Assembly: GCA_002390825.1 (NCBI GenBank)
Contig: DGQR01000015.1
Span: 1-32,149 of the forward strand
Reading direction: 5' to 3'
Source of the DNA: Rhodoferax sp. UBA4409
GTDB lineage: Bacteria; Pseudomonadota; Gammaproteobacteria; Burkholderiales; Burkholderiaceae_C
DNA: 32,149 nt
How positions within the stretch are numbered: position 1 is the first letter of the stretch; each line of letters starts with the position of its first letter. Shown piece by piece: positions 15,263 through 23,116 of this stretch. The notes under the pieces were generated by a model that had not been told where the DNA came from, ran no database searches, and saw only the letters and a program-made list of their open reading frames with translations. The translations under genes were made by a program, and so were the position numbers.

Positions 15263-16183
15263 TTACTTGGCCAATTTGGCGGCCTGCCCGCTCAGGTAAG
15301 TCCAGACAAATGTCGCTGCGGCATTGCTGGTGAGTTCGGCATGGTCATACGCGGGGGCGACCTCAACACAGTCCATCCCGATGAACGACAGCGGCGCCAA
15401 TTCCTCCAACAAGGTCAGCACTTGAGAGCTGCTCATGCCACCTGGCTCAGGGGTTCCGGTGCCGGGGGCAAATGCAGGATCTAGGCAATCGATGTCCAGC
15501 GTCAAATACACCGGCGTATTGCCGATACGCTCACGGATGGCCGCGACCACACCTGCCAGCCCATCGCCATCGCGGCCGCGCAGATCGCGGGCAGTAAAGA
15601 TCAGCCCGCCCTGGTCCTGCACGTATTCCCGAGCGGCACGGGTGCCACTGGATCGCAGCCCGATCTGAATGGTTTTTTCAGGCTGGACCAGTCCTTCTTG
15701 CAGCGCTTCGTAGGTCCAAGTGCCATGGCCTGAGGGCTCACCGAAATGGTCCTCCCAGGTGTCACAGTGCGCATCAAAATGGATCAGCGCCACCGCACCA
15801 TGGCGGCGCTTGATCGCGCGCAGCAACGGCAAGGTAACAGAATGGTCGCCCCCGAGAAACACGCAGTGATGCTGGGCCAAAAGAGCGTCCGCTTGCGCCT
15901 CAATAGCCGCCCGAACATTCACCAAAGGCGATGCATTCGGCAAAGCAAACTCGCCCGCGTCACCCAGCACATCGATCGGGGTCACACCAAAAAACGGATG
16001 CAGCCCATCACACAACATCAACGATGCGCGCCGGATCTCCTGGGGGCCGAATCGTGCGCCCGGGCGGTTGGTCACTGCGCCGTCAAACGAGATGCCCGCA
16101 AGGGCAAACGGCTGGTGCTGAAAAGGCTCGCAAGCCAAAAAGCGATTGCTGTTACTCGCGTATGCGAAAGTACCTGCACCCAT
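15263..16183 (-). CDS. speB: Agmatinase / ureohydrolase family enzyme
   Basis: Hydrolyses agmatine to putrescine and urea, feeding the adjacent Puu pathway. The 306 residues contain all Mn-binding motifs of the arginase superfamily: GGDHS (H114), FDAHCDT (D137, H139, D141) and DIDCLDP (D230, D232). SGHGTW after the second motif and GTGTPEPGG fit agmatinase-like members. I start at the ATG at 16183 (MGAGTFAYAS), where AAAGG lies 7 nt upstream; the frame runs 51 codons further without such a signal. It heads a two-gene operon with the PuuB-like oxidase and is divergent from a DMT exporter. Guanidinobutyrase or another guanidino-hydrolase activity cannot be excluded. Confidence 0.88.
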   Translation of the reverse strand: MGAGTFAYASNSNRFLACEPFQHQPFALAGISFDGAVTNRPGARFGPQEIRRASLMLCDGLHPFFGVTPIDVLGDAGEFALPNASPLVNVRAAIEAQADALLAQHHCVFLGGDHSVTLPLLRAIKRRHGAVALIHFDAHCDTWEDHFGEPSGHGTWTYEALQEGLVQPEKTIQIGLRSSGTRAAREYVQDQGGLIFTARDLRGRDGDGLAGVVAAIRERIGNTPVYLTLDIDCLDPAFAPGTGTPEPGGMSSSQVLTLLEELAPLSFIGMDCVEVAPAYDHAELTSNAAATFVWTYLSGQAAKLAK

Positions 16184-16325
16184 GAGGAATCCTTTGGTCA
16201 ACAAGTGGATGGATTGGAATGGGTATGACCTTACCTGAGCGATATCGCGTGCATGGAGCCACTTGGCGCCAGTGACTTGGTGTAGGCTCTTCGAGTCCTT
16301 GTCAGCCCGATTCACAGTGCATCCC

Positions 16326-17264
16326 ATGAACACCACGCCCCGGCTCCTTTCCTACGCTTTGCTGGCCTCCAGCATGGCGCTCGTCGGCAGTTATGTCGCA
16401 CTCTCCAAGCCGCTGGTGATGGTGCTCCCGGTGTTTTTGCTGGCGTGGTTGCGCTTTGGTATTGGCGGCTTGGCCACCATCCATTGGCTCAAGCGCCCCG
16501 CAGACGAAATGCCGATGAGCCCCGCAACTCGCAAGTTTTTGTTCTTGGAGTCCTTCTTTGGAAACTTTCTGTTTTCGATCTGTATGTTGTACGGCGTCAG
16601 CATGACCACCGCGGTGTCTGCCGGCGTCATCATGGCGGCCATTCCGGCAGTCGTGGCGCTGATGAGCTGGGTGTTTCTCAAGGAAAAAATCAGTGGCCGC
16701 ACTTGGCTGGCTGTCGCGTGCAGCGCTTTGGGTATCGGCTTGCTCGCACTATCAAAAAGTGAGCACTCCGCGCACGTACCATCTGCGCCAGACGGCGATT
16801 TGAATCAGAACAACCATCTTTTTGGCAACGCTCTGGTGTTTGCCGCAGTGCTCTGCGAAGCCGCTTATGCAGTGATTGCCAAAAAGCTCACCGGAGCCCT
16901 GACTCCGCGGCGCATCACCGCACTCATTAATTTGTGGGGCTTTGCGTTGATGACGCCTCTGGGCGCTTACGTCGCCTGGTCGTTTGACTTCGGCGCAGTG
17001 ACGGCAGGCTCCTGGCTGCTGCTGCTGTTTTACTCTTTGGCCGCCAGTGTCTGGACCGTGTGGCTATGGATGAGCGGCCTGAAAAACGTGCCCGCTTCAC
17101 GCGCCGGGGTGTTCACCGTGATGCTGCCTATATCGGCCGCTGTGGTGGGCGTTTTGGTTCTGGGCGAACCAATGGGCGGCCTTCAGATGGTGGCGTTCGG
17201 CATCGCACTGTTGAGCGTTGTACTGGCAACGCTGCCGGGGCGCGGCAGCGCACCTTCACACTAA
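16326..17264 (+). CDS. EamA/DMT-superfamily transporter
   Basis: An inner-membrane protein of 312 residues with about ten hydrophobic segments in two EamA-like halves, typical of the drug/metabolite transporter superfamily. The first half ends with the WVFLKEKISG motif and the second with GVLVLGEPMGG, the duplicated signature at the end of helix four of each repeat. A hydrophilic stretch (about 145-165) separates the halves. I start at the ATG at 16326 (MNTTPRLLSYALL), just before the first helix. Substrate unknown. Because it is divergent from the agmatinase, export of an amine or amino acid is conceivable, but nothing in the sequence proves it. It overlaps the convergent RraA-family gene by 9 nt. 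Confidence 0.88.
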   Translation: MNTTPRLLSYALLASSMALVGSYVALSKPLVMVLPVFLLAWLRFGIGGLATIHWLKRPADEMPMSPATRKFLFLESFFGNFLFSICMLYGVSMTTAVSAGVIMAAIPAVVALMSWVFLKEKISGRTWLAVACSALGIGLLALSKSEHSAHVPSAPDGDLNQNNHLFGNALVFAAVLCEAAYAVIAKKLTGALTPRRITALINLWGFALMTPLGAYVAWSFDFGAVTAGSWLLLLFYSLAASVWTVWLWMSGLKNVPASRAGVFTVMLPISAAVVGVLVLGEPMGGLQMVAFGIALLSVVLATLPGRGSAPSH

Positions 17265-17789
17265 GGGGCGGGGTGCGATCACCATGCCGTCCCGGTCGGC
17301 ATACAACCAGTCACCCGGGCGCACCCACACGCCCTGCACCCGCACCGGGAGCTGCACCAAACCCTGTTGACGTTTTTCGGTAGGCAATGGCATAGGCGCC
17401 AGAGCCCGGATGCCCACAGGCTGCTGCTCAAGCTCGGCAAGATCCCGGACACACCCGTTCACCACAATACCGGCCCACCCGTTACGGGCCGCTGCTGCGG
17501 CCAGGTTGCCTCCGACCAGCGCGCGCTGCATCGAGGCACCGCCATCGACCACCAGCACCTGCGCCACGCGGCCCGTTGGCGTATCGAGCCACCCCTGAGA
17601 ATCCACCGCCTGTTTCACAAAGCTGTTGTCTTCAAAACACTGCACGGTATACACCGGCCCACAGAAGGCTGACAGTCCGCCGAACTCTCTAAAGACCGGG
17701 GGCAGCACCCTGAAATCACCGCTGCTGTCACCCTTGTAGAGATCGCAAAAGTCACAGGTCGAAAACGGAGGAAACACGAAACCGGACAT
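17256..17789 (-). CDS. RraA-family protein (RNase E inhibitor-like or HMG/CHA aldolase-like)
   Basis: A compact protein of 177 residues. It carries the RraA core: VLVVDGGASMQRALVGGNLAAAA followed by GIVVNGCVRDLAEL, with the arginine-aspartate pair that binds substrate and metal in class II pyruvate aldolases of this fold. The N-terminal STCDFCDLY is close to that of RraA regulators of RNase E. The family includes both RNase E inhibitors and 4-hydroxy-4-methyl-2-oxoglutarate aldolases; the short length and N-terminus favour the RraA type. AAGGAG lies 7 nt before the ATG at 17789, fixing the start against 57 extra open codons. Divergent from the SWIB gene. Confidence 0.88.
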   Translation of the reverse strand: MSGFVFPPFSTCDFCDLYKGDSSGDFRVLPPVFREFGGLSAFCGPVYTVQCFEDNSFVKQAVDSQGWLDTPTGRVAQVLVVDGGASMQRALVGGNLAAAAARNGWAGIVVNGCVRDLAELEQQPVGIRALAPMPLPTEKRQQGLVQLPVRVQGVWVRPGDWLYADRDGMVIAPRPLV

Positions 17790-17966
17790 CAGGGCACTCC
17801 TTGAGGAATCAATTGCATGGATTCTCCAATGAAAAAAACAACATTCGCGCAGGAAAATTGACCATGCTCCCTTGGAAAGCCGCTTTTTTGCCATTAGCAT
17901 GTGCGACACCAGTGAAGAAGCTTTTTTTTGCTGGGCTAAAACCAACTTCAAAAAGGACAATTCACC

Positions 17967-18398
17967 ATGGCAACTGCGAAAAAAGCGCCGGCTAAGAAAG
18001 CCGCTGCACCAGCAAAGAAAGCTGCTCCTGCAACCAAGGCTGCAGCACCTGCGAAGAAAGTAGCCGTCAAGGCTGCGGCTCCTGCAAAGAAAGCCGCTGC
18101 ACCCGCCAAGAAAGCTGCAGCACCTGCGAAGAAGGCCCCCGCCAAAAAGCGCACTGTGAACGCCGCGTTCATGAAAGCCCTGACCCCTAGCTCCGCATTG
18201 GCTGCAGTGGTCGGTTCAGCTGCATTGCCACGCACCGAAGTGGTGAGCAAGCTCTGGACATACATCAAAAAGCACGGCCTGCAAGACGCGGCCAACAAGC
18301 GCAACATCAACGCCGATGCCAAGCTAAAAGAAATCTTCGGTAAAGCCCAAGTCACCATGTTTGAATTGGCTGGCCTGATCGGCAAGCACCTGAAGTAA
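17967..18398 (+). CDS. SWIB/MDM2-domain protein with histone H1-like lysine/alanine-rich N-terminus
   Basis: A small basic protein of 143 residues. Residues 1-60 are a low-complexity tail made of repeated PAKKAA-type units, resembling histone H1 tails and bacterial H1-like proteins. Residues about 65-143 form a SWIB domain: LPRTEVVSKLWTYIKKHGLQ, then NINADAKLKEIFG and MFELAGLIGKHLK. SWIB domains occur in eukaryotic chromatin remodelling factors, in chlamydiae and widely in Burkholderiales, where the protein is presumed to bind DNA as a nucleoid protein. AAGGA lies 9 nt before the ATG. A strong terminator follows 18 nt after the stop, so it is a single-gene unit. Confidence 0.92.
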   Translation: MATAKKAPAKKAAAPAKKAAPATKAAAPAKKVAVKAAAPAKKAAAPAKKAAAPAKKAPAKKRTVNAAFMKALTPSSALAAVVGSAALPRTEVVSKLWTYIKKHGLQDAANKRNINADAKLKEIFGKAQVTMFELAGLIGKHLK

Positions 18399-18416
18399 GT
18401 CGCCTGCGTGACTACC

Positions 18417-18446
18417 AAAAAAGGCCGGACTCTCCGGCCTTTTTTT
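18417..18446 (+). terminator. Intrinsic terminator after the SWIB gene
   Basis: AAAAAAGGCCGGA (18417-18429) pairs with TCCGGCCTTTTTT (18433-18445) around a CTC loop. The symmetric A and T runs mean it could work in both directions. Confidence 0.93.
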
Positions 18447-18516
18447 ATTCGTGGTAAGGGTGAAAAAAGCCACGATCTGGACCCCAGAACACCTAGGGTT
18501 TTCCGCCAATTTTTAT

Positions 18517-18532
18517 TGGTATGGTTTATGCA
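18517..18532 (+). promoter_or_regulatory. Candidate sigma-54 promoter of the dpp-like operon
   Basis: TGGTATGGTTTATGCA matches the sigma-54 consensus TGGCACG-N4-TTGCW at 9 of 12 positions, with GG and GC at the correct spacing. It ends 34 nt before the start codon of the binding-protein gene. The -12 half is imperfect (ATGCA), so a sigma-70 reading (CATAAT at 18531-18536) is also possible. Confidence 0.4.
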
Positions 18533-18566
18533 TAATCGCCACCTTTAAACCAAGGGATTTTTACCC

Positions 18567-20138
18567 ATGAAACTCCAGGTACTCGCTCTCGCCGCAACCA
18601 TGGCATTCGGAGCAACCGCATTGCAGGCCAAGACATTCAAATGGTCCAGCTCCAGTGATATTGCAACTTGGGACATCCACTCCCAAAACAACGCACTCCA
18701 AAACGGCATTCACGCCGCGGTCTACGAAAGCTTCGTTTACTACAACAGCAAGACTTTCAAGATCGAACCCGTACTGGCAACTGCCTGGAAAGACATCTCC
18801 CCTACCCAGATGCGCTTCACTCTGCGCAGTGGCGTGAAGTTCCATGACGGCAGCCCGTTGACTGTGGATGACGCTGTGTTCTCCATCCAGCGCGCCATGA
18901 TGCCGACATCGAACTTCACCCCCTACATCCAGGGCGTGGACAAGGTCGTGAAGGTCAACGAAACCACCTTCGACGTGTACAGCAAGACACCCAACCCTGT
19001 GTTGCTGAACCAAATGACCGAGCTCCGCGTGATGAGCAAAGCCTGGGCCGAGAAGAACAAGTCTGTTGCCCCCAAGGACATCAAGACCCAAGAAGAGAAT
19101 TTTGCCCACCGCAATGCCAACGGCACCGGCCCTTACATGCTCAAAGAGTGGTTGCCGGACCAAAAGTTGGTTCTCACCCAAAACAAAGGCTGGTGGGGCA
19201 AGAGCGAGTCAAATGTGACAGAAATCGTCTACACCCCCGTCAAGGCAGTGGCTACCCGTATGGCGGCCTTGCTCTCCGGCGAAGTGGATCTGGTGCTGGA
19301 CCCCAGCCCGCAAGACTTGCCACGCGTGCGCTCCAACCCCGATTTGAAGGTGATGGACGGCATTGAAAACCGCACCATCTTCTTCGGCATGGACCAGTTC
19401 CGCGACGAGCTCGTGGGCAGCAACATCAAGGGCAAAAACCCGCTGAAGGACGTGCGCGTCCGCAAGGCGCTCTACCAAGCCATCGACGCAGACGCCATCA
19501 CCCGCGTCACCATGCGTGGACTGGGTCAAGCCACCGGCGCCATCGTGGCTCCTCAGGTCACTGGTTGGACCGAAGCCGTGCACAAGCGTTACCCGTTCGA
19601 CGTGGCTGCTGCTCAAAAACTGTTGGCCGATGCTGGCTACAAAGACGGTTTTGAAGTGGATCTGGCTTGCCCGAACAACCGCTACATCAACGACGAACAG
19701 ATCTGCCAGGCAGTGACTGCCATGTGGTCGCGTATCGGCGTGAAAGCGAAGCTGCGCACCCTGCCATTGGTGACCTACTTCCCCATGATCCAGCGCAATG
19801 AAGCCAGCATTTACATGCTGGGCTGGGGCGTGCCCACATTTGATGCGTTGTACAGCCTGCAATCCCTGGTTCGCACCGTGGGCGCCGGCGGTGACGGCAA
19901 CTACAACGTTGGCCGATACAGCAACCCCCAAATGGACGCTTTGATCGAGCGCACCAAAAAAGAAACCGACCTGAAGCTGCGCACCGAATTGCTTACCAAA
20001 GCACTTCAACTGCACAACGACGACGTTGCCAATATTCCTTTGCATAACCAAGTCATTCCTTGGGCCATGAAGAAGAACATTGACGTGGTCCACCGCGCGG
20101 ACAACCGCCTGGACTGGCGCTTGGTCAAAGTTAAGTAA
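18567..20138 (+). CDS. dppA: Peptide ABC transporter substrate-binding protein (DppA/OppA family)
   Basis: Periplasmic receptor of a peptide importer, 523 residues, family 5 solute-binding protein. A Sec signal peptide (MKLQVLALAATMAFGATALQA, cleavage before K22) precedes the mature start KTFKWSSSSD. The family signature appears as RSGVKFHDGSPLTVDDAVFSIQRA (about 85-108), followed by NGTGPYMLKEW and the late DIATWDIHSQ/GWGVPTFDAL elements of the peptide-binding cleft. AAGGG lies about 10 nt before the ATG. It is the first gene of a five-gene operon on the plus strand. A hairpin after it may reduce read-through into the permeases. Real ligands could be dipeptides, oligopeptides or another small solute. 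Confidence 0.93.
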   Translation: MKLQVLALAATMAFGATALQAKTFKWSSSSDIATWDIHSQNNALQNGIHAAVYESFVYYNSKTFKIEPVLATAWKDISPTQMRFTLRSGVKFHDGSPLTVDDAVFSIQRAMMPTSNFTPYIQGVDKVVKVNETTFDVYSKTPNPVLLNQMTELRVMSKAWAEKNKSVAPKDIKTQEENFAHRNANGTGPYMLKEWLPDQKLVLTQNKGWWGKSESNVTEIVYTPVKAVATRMAALLSGEVDLVLDPSPQDLPRVRSNPDLKVMDGIENRTIFFGMDQFRDELVGSNIKGKNPLKDVRVRKALYQAIDADAITRVTMRGLGQATGAIVAPQVTGWTEAVHKRYPFDVAAAQKLLADAGYKDGFEVDLACPNNRYINDEQICQAVTAMWSRIGVKAKLRTLPLVTYFPMIQRNEASIYMLGWGVPTFDALYSLQSLVRTVGAGGDGNYNVGRYSNPQMDALIERTKKETDLKLRTELLTKALQLHNDDVANIPLHNQVIPWAMKKNIDVVHRADNRLDWRLVKVK

Positions 20139-20160
20139 GACCGCACTTCTTTAGTAAACG

Positions 20161-20197
20161 GGGTCGCGGCAGTATCTGCCGCGGCCCTCATTTTTTT
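20161..20197 (+). terminator. Terminator-like hairpin between dppA and dppB
   Basis: A 12-bp stem (20161-20172 with 20176-20187, one G-U pair) has a TAT loop and is followed by TCATTTTTTT. It lies 22 nt after the dppA stop and just before dppB. It probably acts as a partial terminator giving more binding protein than permease. Confidence 0.75.
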
Positions 20198-20203
20198 GAA
20201 TCT

Positions 20204-21184
20204 ATGTTTGCATTCATAGTGCGGCGCTTGGCGCAAGCGGCATTGGTGATGGTCACCGTTGCCCTCATATCGTTCATGCTGTTTCAATACGTTGGCGACC
20301 CCGTCGTCTTCTTGCTGGGACAGGATGCAACGCAAGAGCAAATCAAGGAACTGCGTCAGGCCCTTGGCCTTGACCAACCTTTTATTGTTCAGTTCTGGCA
20401 TTTCCTCAGGAATGCTGCCCAGGGTGAGTTCGGTTTCAGTTTGCGCCAGGGGACCCAGGTCTCCGCGCTGATTGCCGAGCGCTTCCCTGCCACCCTTGAG
20501 CTCGCTTTGGTCGCTGGTTTTCTGGCACTTGCGGTCGGGATTCCCATGGGGGTTTATGCCGCGCTCAAACGCGGCTCGTTCTTGAGCCAAGTGTTCATGA
20601 CGCTGTCGCTTCTGGGCGTCTCGCTTCCCACCTTCTTGATCGGCATCTTGCTGATTTTGGTGTTCGCCGTAACGCTGGGCTGGTTCCCGAGCTTCGGCCG
20701 TGGAGAAATCGTGAAGATCGGCTGGTGGACCAGCGGTTTGCTGACGGCCAAAGGCTGGCACCACATCGTGTTGCCGGCAGTCACTTTGGCCATTTTTCAG
20801 CTCACCCTGATCATGCGACTGGTACGCGCGGAGATGTTGGAAGTCTTGCGGACTGACTACATCAAGTTCGCGCGCGCGCGGGGCCTGACGACACGCGCTG
20901 TTCACTTCGGGCATGCGCTGAAAAACACGCTGGTACCTGTGATGACGATTACCGGCTTGCAGCTCGGCGGTTTGATTGCCTTCGCCATCATCACGGAAAC
21001 TGTGTTCCAGTGGCCGGGCATGGGCCTCTTGTTCATTCAGGCGGTGACGTTTGCAGACATTCCGGTCATGGCGGCTTACCTCTGCCTGATTGCCCTGATC
21101 TTTGTGGTCATCAACTTGATCGTGGACCTGCTGTATTTCGCGGTGGACCCGCGTCTGCGTGCTGGCAAGTCCGGCGGGCATTGA
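20204..21184 (+). CDS. dppB: Peptide ABC transporter permease (DppB-like)
   Basis: Inner-membrane permease of 326 residues with about six hydrophobic helices. The opening MFAFIVRRLAQAALVMVTVALISFMLF and the following LRQALGLDQPFIVQFWHFL are typical of DppB/OppB. The EAA-type loop that docks the ATPase is DYIKFARARGLTTRAVHFGHALKN. A C-terminal WPGMGLLF...DIPVM segment is also conserved. The start codon follows the upstream hairpin closely, and its ribosome-binding site is poor, which may keep its translation low. dppC begins 42 nt downstream. Confidence 0.95.
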   Translation: MFAFIVRRLAQAALVMVTVALISFMLFQYVGDPVVFLLGQDATQEQIKELRQALGLDQPFIVQFWHFLRNAAQGEFGFSLRQGTQVSALIAERFPATLELALVAGFLALAVGIPMGVYAALKRGSFLSQVFMTLSLLGVSLPTFLIGILLILVFAVTLGWFPSFGRGEIVKIGWWTSGLLTAKGWHHIVLPAVTLAIFQLTLIMRLVRAEMLEVLRTDYIKFARARGLTTRAVHFGHALKNTLVPVMTITGLQLGGLIAFAIITETVFQWPGMGLLFIQAVTFADIPVMAAYLCLIALIFVVINLIVDLLYFAVDPRLRAGKSGGH

Positions 21185-21226
21185 GCCACAGAACCCCACC
21201 TTATTTCCCTCACAGAGGAACATCAA

Positions 21227-22138
21227 TTGAACTCTCTATTTCACCGGTGGTGGGATGGCGATGTGGGCTATAGCTTCCGCACGTCCCCCACTGCCATCTT
21301 CGCCGCGCTGATTGCACTCACCTGTCTGGTGTGTGCGCTCTTTGCGCCTTGGATTGCACCTCACAACCCGTTTGACCTGTCTACGCTGCAACTGGACAAC
21401 GCCCGACTCCCGCCCGCCTGGAGTGAAGGCGGCAAAGCCGGCTACCTGCTGGGCACCGACGATCAGGGCCGCGACATTTTGTCCGCCTTAATGTATGGAG
21501 CCCGCATCTCGCTGGCAGTGGGCCTCGCCTCCGTGGTGTTGTCACTGCTGGTCGGCGTCAGCTTTGGCCTGCTGGCAGGCTTCTTGGGTGGTTGGGTGGA
21601 CGCCTTGCTGATGCGCTTGTGCGACGTCATGCTCTCCTTCCCCGCGATCTTGGTTGCCTTGCTGATTGCGGGTGTAGGACGCGCGCTCTTCCCCAATGCG
21701 CATGAGTCCCTCGCCTTTGGCGTGCTGATCATCTCGATCTCGTTAACGGGTTGGGTGCAATATGCCCGAACCGTGCGCGGTAGCACCCTGGTCGAGCGCA
21801 ACAAGGAATATGTGCAAGCTGCTCGGGTCACCGGTGTGGCACCGCTTCGCATCATGCGCAAGCATGTGCTGCCCAATGTGCTCGGCCCCGTGTTAGTGCT
21901 GGCCACGATCCAAGTAGCCACGGCCATCATCACCGAAGCCACCCTCTCCTTCCTTGGCGTTGGCGCCCCACCCACCTCGCCGTCGCTAGGCACCCTGATC
22001 CGGGTCGGCAACGACTACCTGTTCTCCGGCGAATGGTGGATCACCATTTTCCCGGGCGCGATGCTGGTCCTGATTGCCCTGAGCGTTAACTTGCTGGGTG
22101 ATTGGTTGCGCGATGCCCTGAACCCTCGCTTGAGATAA
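21227..22138 (+). CDS. dppC: Peptide ABC transporter permease (DppC-like), TTG start
   Basis: Second permease of the peptide importer, 303 residues. After an N-terminal helix (FAALIALTCLVCALFAPWIAP) come the family's HPFG-like loop (here GTDDQGRDILSALMYGARISL) and the EAA loop NKEYVQAARVTGVAPLRIMRKHVLPN. The start is TTG at 21227: AGAGGAA lies just upstream, and no ATG or GTG in frame occurs early enough to keep the conserved N-terminus. It is followed after 6 nt by dppD. The protein should form a heterodimer with DppB. Confidence 0.94.
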   Translation: MNSLFHRWWDGDVGYSFRTSPTAIFAALIALTCLVCALFAPWIAPHNPFDLSTLQLDNARLPPAWSEGGKAGYLLGTDDQGRDILSALMYGARISLAVGLASVVLSLLVGVSFGLLAGFLGGWVDALLMRLCDVMLSFPAILVALLIAGVGRALFPNAHESLAFGVLIISISLTGWVQYARTVRGSTLVERNKEYVQAARVTGVAPLRIMRKHVLPNVLGPVLVLATIQVATAIITEATLSFLGVGAPPTSPSLGTLIRVGNDYLFSGEWWITIFPGAMLVLIALSVNLLGDWLRDALNPRLR

Positions 22139-22144
22139 CCACCT

Positions 22145-23116
22145 ATGAGTTTGTTACAAGTTAAAAATCTGGTGGTGGAGTTCCCATCACGCAAGGGCAC
22201 GCTGCGTGCGCTCGATCAAGTCTCGTTCGACATTGCACCTGGAGAAATTCTGGGCGTTGTCGGTGAATCCGGCGCCGGCAAATCGCTGACCGGGGCGGCG
22301 ATCATCGGCCTGCTGGAGCCGCCGGGCCGCATCGGCAGCGGCGAGATCCTGCTCGAAGGCCAGCGTATCGACAACCTGCCGCAAGACCGCATGCGTGCGA
22401 TACGGGGCCGCAAGATCGGCGCGATCTTTCAGGATCCGCTGACCTCGCTGAACCCGCTGTACTCGGTCGGCCGGCAACTGATTGAAACCATCACCACCCA
22501 CCTGCCACTGAACCAGGCACAGGCGCGTGAACGGGCCATTCAGCTGCTCAAAGACACAGGCATTCCGGCAGCAGAACAGCGGATCGACCACTATCCGCAC
22601 CAGTTCTCTGGCGGCATGCGCCAGCGCGTCGTGATCGCTTTGGCCTTGGCCGCAGAACCCAAGCTGATCGTCGCTGACGAACCCACCACGGCACTGGACG
22701 TCTCCATCCAGGCGCAAATCATCACCTTGCTCAAGACCATTTGCAAAGAGCGTGGTGCTGCGGTCATGCTGATTACCCACGACATGGGCGTCATTGCCGA
22801 GACCTGCGACCGCGTGGCTGTGATGTATGCGGGCCGAGTGGCTGAAATCGGCCCCGTGCACGATGTGATCAACCGTCCGTCACACCCCTATACGGCGGGC
22901 CTGATGGCCTGTATTCCAGACATGAGCCAAGATCGCGAAAACCTCCACCAGATTGATGGTGCCATGCCACGACTGAATGCCATTCCACAAGGCTGCGCAT
23001 TCAACCCCCGCTGCACCCGTACCATCGCCAAGTGCACCCAACAACGCCCCGACCTGATGCAGGCAGGCAACACCCAAGCAGCCTGCTGGCTGCACGAGGC
23101 CGGAGGTGCCACATGA
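22145..23116 (+). CDS. dppD: Peptide ABC transporter ATP-binding protein (DppD-like)
   Basis: First of two ATPases of the peptide importer, 323 residues. Walker A GESGAGKS, Q-loop IFQDPLTSLNP, signature QFSGGMRQRVVIALAL, Walker B LIVADEPTTALD and switch LITHDMGV are intact. The C-terminal oligopeptide/dipeptide extension carries the cysteine cluster GCAFNPRCTRTIAKC...C, which in this family can hold an iron-sulfur cluster. Its stop codon overlaps the start of the next ATPase gene (ATGA at 23113-23116), indicating translational coupling. Confidence 0.96.
   Translation: MSLLQVKNLVVEFPSRKGTLRALDQVSFDIAPGEILGVVGESGAGKSLTGAAIIGLLEPPGRIGSGEILLEGQRIDNLPQDRMRAIRGRKIGAIFQDPLTSLNPLYSVGRQLIETITTHLPLNQAQARERAIQLLKDTGIPAAEQRIDHYPHQFSGGMRQRVVIALALAAEPKLIVADEPTTALDVSIQAQIITLLKTICKERGAAVMLITHDMGVIAETCDRVAVMYAGRVAEIGPVHDVINRPSHPYTAGLMACIPDMSQDRENLHQIDGAMPRLNAIPQGCAFNPRCTRTIAKCTQQRPDLMQAGNTQAACWLHEAGGAT

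Noticed and set aside
17973..18150. Short tandem repeats that might suggest a repeat array
   Set aside because: They encode the PAKKAA units of the SWIB protein tail in frame; they are coding repeats, not a CRISPR or satellite array.
20006..21226. A 406-codon minus-strand frame opposite dppB
   Set aside because: Composition is rich in Gln, His and Arg with no hydrophobic core; dppB on the other strand is a clear permease.
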